A stretch of DNA of 64,000 nt from Vibrio sp. CDRSL-10 TSBA. Its GTDB lineage: Bacteria; Pseudomonadota; Gammaproteobacteria; Enterobacterales; Vibrionaceae. The notes beneath the pieces are model-generated. The model saw only the letters and a list, made by a program, of their open reading frames with translations. It was not told the origin of the DNA and made no database searches. Shown here one piece after another: positions 61,432 through 64,000 of this stretch. The stretch is from assembly GCA_039696685.1 (NCBI GenBank), contig CP155566.1:2604001-2668000 (forward strand). The letters run 5' to 3'. How positions within the stretch are numbered: the first letter of the stretch is position 1; each line of letters opens with the position of its first letter. Position numbers and translations under genes: made by a program.

Positions 61432-62052
61432 CTAGTCGAGACCAAGAGCCCGCTTAACCGGGCCGAAACTGCGCCGGTGTTCGGCAATGACGCCATGTTG
61501 CTCAATGGCCGCAAAATGGGCCTTGGTCGGATAACCTTTATGCTGGGCAAAACCAAATTCGGGATGGGCCTTATCCAGCTCTTCCATCTCCTGATCGCGC
61601 ACCACTTTAGCTATGATCGACGCCGCACTGATCTGCGCCACACGCAAATCGCCTTTGACCACAGCTTCAGCCGCCATAGGCAGCGCCGGGATCTTATTGC
61701 CGTCGACCAGCACCAGGTCCGGCTGTATTGCCAGCCCCTCCACTGCCCGCTGCATCGCCAGCATGGTGGCCTGGAAGATATTCAGCTCGTCGATTTCCTG
61801 CGGGCTGCAGCGACCGACCGACCAGGCCAGCGCTTTTTGTTGAATTTCCGGCAGCAACGCCAGGCGCTTTTTCTCCGACAATTTCTTCGAGTCGTTGAGT
61901 CCGGCAATCGGATTATTAGGATCGAGAATGACTGCCGCGGTCACCACATCGCCGACCAGCGGGCCGCGCCCGACTTCATCCACACCGGCAATACAGTGGA
62001 AACCGGCCGGAATCTGATACGGAGGAAGTTCTTGTTGCGGTTTTTTCGCCAT
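61432..62052 (-). CDS. rnhB: Ribonuclease HII
   Basis: Removes single ribonucleotides from DNA, 206 residues, intact. The catalytic DEDD residues are visible in [27 protein letters not shown] and the later YPTKAH region. There are 54 bases to lpxB and 95 to dnaE. Confidence 0.96.
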   Translation of the reverse strand: MAKKPQQELPPYQIPAGFHCIAGVDEVGRGPLVGDVVTAAVILDPNNPIAGLNDSKKLSEKKRLALLPEIQQKALAWSVGRCSPQEIDELNIFQATMLAMQRAVEGLAIQPDLVLVDGNKIPALPMAAEAVVKGDLRVAQISAASIIAKVVRDQEMEELDKAHPEFGFAQHKGYPTKAHFAAIEQHGVIAEHRRSFGPVKRALGLD

Positions 62053-62106
62053 AATCTGCTCTGAGCCTGAAATGTTGGATTGTGTGATTAGTGTTGAATG
62101 CTTTAA

Positions 62107-63247
62107 TTAGTGTTGAACAAGAGCGAGTACGGCCTGCGCCGCCTGCTGGTCGGCGTCTTTACGAATCCAGTGATGCATCTGGTCAAATTTATCCAGCATC
62201 ACCCGGTTGTCGCTGTCGAGTAACTGGCTGACTTCCCGGTAGAGGTTATCCACGGTGCAGTCATCCTGCAGCAGCTCTTTGACCAGCTCCTGCTCGGCAA
62301 GAATATTCGGCAGCGAAACGTACTTGGTTTTAAGCAGTCGTTTAGCCAGAAATGCCGTGATAGCATTGACCCGGTAACCAACCACCATAGGGCGTTTGAG
62401 CAGCATGCACTCCAGCGCAACCGTCCCCGACGCCAGCAACACCGCGTCGGATGCCGTAATCACATTACGCGCGGTATCATCGACCAGAAACAAAGTGCAG
62501 TTCAGGGGCTATCGCCTGCCAGGCCGCTTCAAATTGTTCACGTCGTTTCTGATTGACCAGAGCGACAACAAAACCGAGGTCCGGATAACTCTGCTGCAAA
62601 CGCTGACAGGTGCGAATAAACGGCTCGGCCAGCATTTTCATCTCACTGCCCCGGCTGCCCGGCAGCACAGCCAGCCAGCGCTTCGCCGGATCAAGGCCCA
62701 GCAGTTGCTGCGCCGCCTGCTGATCACTCTGGAAAGGAATCGCATCGGCCAGGGTATGACCAATAAACTCACACGGCACATTAAATTTATCGTAGAAGGC
62801 TTTCTCAAACGGCAGAAACGCCAGTACCAGATTGGTCGCAGCTGCAATTTTAAAGATGCGCTTCTGGCGCCAGGCCCAGACAGACGGACTGACGTAGTGC
62901 ACGGTTTTGATCCCGGCCTGCTTAAGATCGAGCTCAAGGCGCAGATTGAAATCCGGCGCATCGATACCGACAAACACATCCGGCGGATTAGTGGTGAAAT
63001 ACTTAACCAGCTCTGCTTTGACTTTAAGCAAACGCGGCAGACGTCCAAGCACTTCCACCAGTCCCATCACCGCCAGCTCTTCCATATCAAACAGAGACTG
63101 ACAGCCCTGGGCCATCATCTTCGGACCACCAATGCCGACAAACTCAGCATCCGGATAGCGGGCTTTAACGGCTTTGATAAAGCCCTCGCCCAGGGTATCA
63201 CCGGATAGCTCACCTGCCACAATGCCGATACGTAGTGGTTTTTTCAC
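62107..63247 (-). CDS. lpxB: Lipid-A-disaccharide synthase, +1 base at 62487-62491
   Basis: GT-B glycosyltransferase joining UDP-diacylglucosamine and lipid X, essential for lipid A. It has [56 protein letters not shown] and, in the second frame, [20 protein letters not shown]. Removing one base at 62487-62491 joins [20 protein letters not shown] and gives 379 residues. It follows lpxA after a 160-base gap that contains a terminator. Confidence 0.95.
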
Positions 63248-63355
63248 GCCGAATGTCCTCTATAAAACTAACTTATGCATTTTGGGCAGCAGCTTTGAGA
63301 AAAAGCGGCTGTCCAAAAAACATGACGCACAAAACACGCCGGGCTATAAAACACA

Positions 63356-63389
63356 AAAAGACCGTCCGCAGGCGGACGATCTTTTTCCA
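63356..63389. terminator. Terminator-like hairpin between lpxA and lpxB
   Basis: AAAAAGACCGTCCGC-AG-GCGGACGATCTTTTT: strong stem with T runs in both directions. In the direction of lpxA to lpxB it would end or attenuate transcription from lpxA. Confidence 0.8.
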
Positions 63390-63407
63390 TCATCGGATTA
63401 GCCGAGC

Positions 63408-64000
63408 TTAGCGGATAATGCCACGCTCAGAGCTCTCCAGCAGGTCAACAAAGCTCTGCACAGATGACCACTCAGCCGCCATCTCTTTCAGTACGACCAG
63501 GGCTTCAGCCTGAGTTTTACCGGCGCGGTAGATCTCTTTGTACGCTTTTTGCAGAGCTCGAATTTCTGCTTTTTCAAAGCCGTTACGCTTAAGACCAACC
63601 AGGTTAAGACCAAACGGAGACGCATGGTTACCCTGCGCCAGCACGTAAGCCGGTACATCCTGAACCACGGCAGAACAGCCGCCGATGTAGGCATAAGCGC
63701 CGACTGAGCAGAAACGGGTGAATCGCTGACAGAGCCATGACACCTGCGTAATCATGCACGGTCACGTGACCGCCCAGAATCGCGTTGTTACCAATGTGCG
63801 TGTGGTTGCCCACAATCACATCGTGCGCAATGTGCGCATTAACACATAGCAGGTTGTCGTTGCCGACCACGGTTTCGTGTTTATCCTGCGTGGTACCACG
63901 GTGGATCTGGACTGCTTCACGAATGACGTTACGGTCACCGATGATAACGCGCGTATCTTCGCCGCCGTACTTCTTGTCCTGGTTCTCTTCACCAATGACA
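63408..64000 (-). CDS. lpxA: UDP-N-acetylglucosamine acyltransferase LpxA (partial), +1 base at 63711-63715
   Basis: First step of lipid A synthesis, a trimeric left-handed beta-helix of hexapeptide repeats. The visible part reads from [18 protein letters not shown] at the window edge through IHRGTTQD and [20 protein letters not shown] to the C-terminal helices ending ESSERGIIR. Removing one base at 63711-63715 restores the segment around the catalytic His as [20 protein letters not shown]. The family usually has HQF, so the Pro is unusual or reflects a further reading error. The 5' part (about 65 codons) lies outside the window. Confidence 0.93.

Overview
The window is a stretch of a Vibrio chromosome (Gammaproteobacteria, Vibrionaceae). 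Support comes from polar-flagellum genes specific to vibrios (flgO, flgP, flgT, two flagellins behind flgL, cheV-cheR beside the rod genes), the copA-copG copper pair, the tRNA array beside ychF, and a gene order that matches the V. cholerae order I remember for this region. Base composition is roughly balanced, which would suit the V. fluvialis/V. furnissii group, but I cannot name the species from sequence reading alone.

Layout. 1-1.2 kb: end of pth, then ychF. 1.4-3.7 kb: a 17-gene tRNA array (Met, Leu-TAG, Gln, Leu-CAG) behind one strong promoter. 3.9-24.7 kb: flagellar and chemotaxis locus. The minus strand carries flgBCDE, flgFGHIJ, flgKL, two flagellins, cheV-cheR and flgOP. The plus strand carries flgA, flgMN and flgT. 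Promoters of the sigma-54 type (flgB, flgF, flgK, probably the first flagellin) and the FliA type (flgM, probably the second flagellin) can be read directly. 24.7-29.7 kb: a variable segment between a tRNA-Arg gene and ompA, with mqo, a REP-associated tyrosine transposase, a 117-bp tandem duplication and an unrecognised small gene. 29.8-37.4 kb: ompA, gltX, copA with a CueR-type promoter, copG, a cluster of REP-like elements, a TraB/GumN-family gene, a perfect heptamer repeat and tRNA-Pro. 37.8-46.8 kb: smrA, rluF, upp, purMN (PurR box), yafJ, gmhA, fadE (FadR box). 46.9-54.3 kb: a TIGR03503-type membrane protein, dnaQ/rnhA divergent pair, yafS, gloB, mltD, a Yip1-type protein, yafD. 54.4-64 kb: glnB, cytochrome c5, tilS, accA, dnaE, rnhB, lpxB and part of lpxA.

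The most striking observation is not a gene. Twenty-one of the roughly 54 protein genes are broken by a single frameshift, including essential ones (accA, lpxA, lpxB). Every one is repaired by removing one T from GTTTC (or one A from GAAAC), restoring GTTC/GAAC. I found no frameshift of any other kind. GAAC/GTTC is the established recognition motif of DndABCDE-type DNA phosphorothioation in enterobacteria, where only a fraction of sites is modified. The pattern is best read as a motif-specific consensus error, possibly a footprint of a DNA backbone or base modification in the sequenced strain. Affected genes are annotated here as intact CDS with the site of the extra base given.
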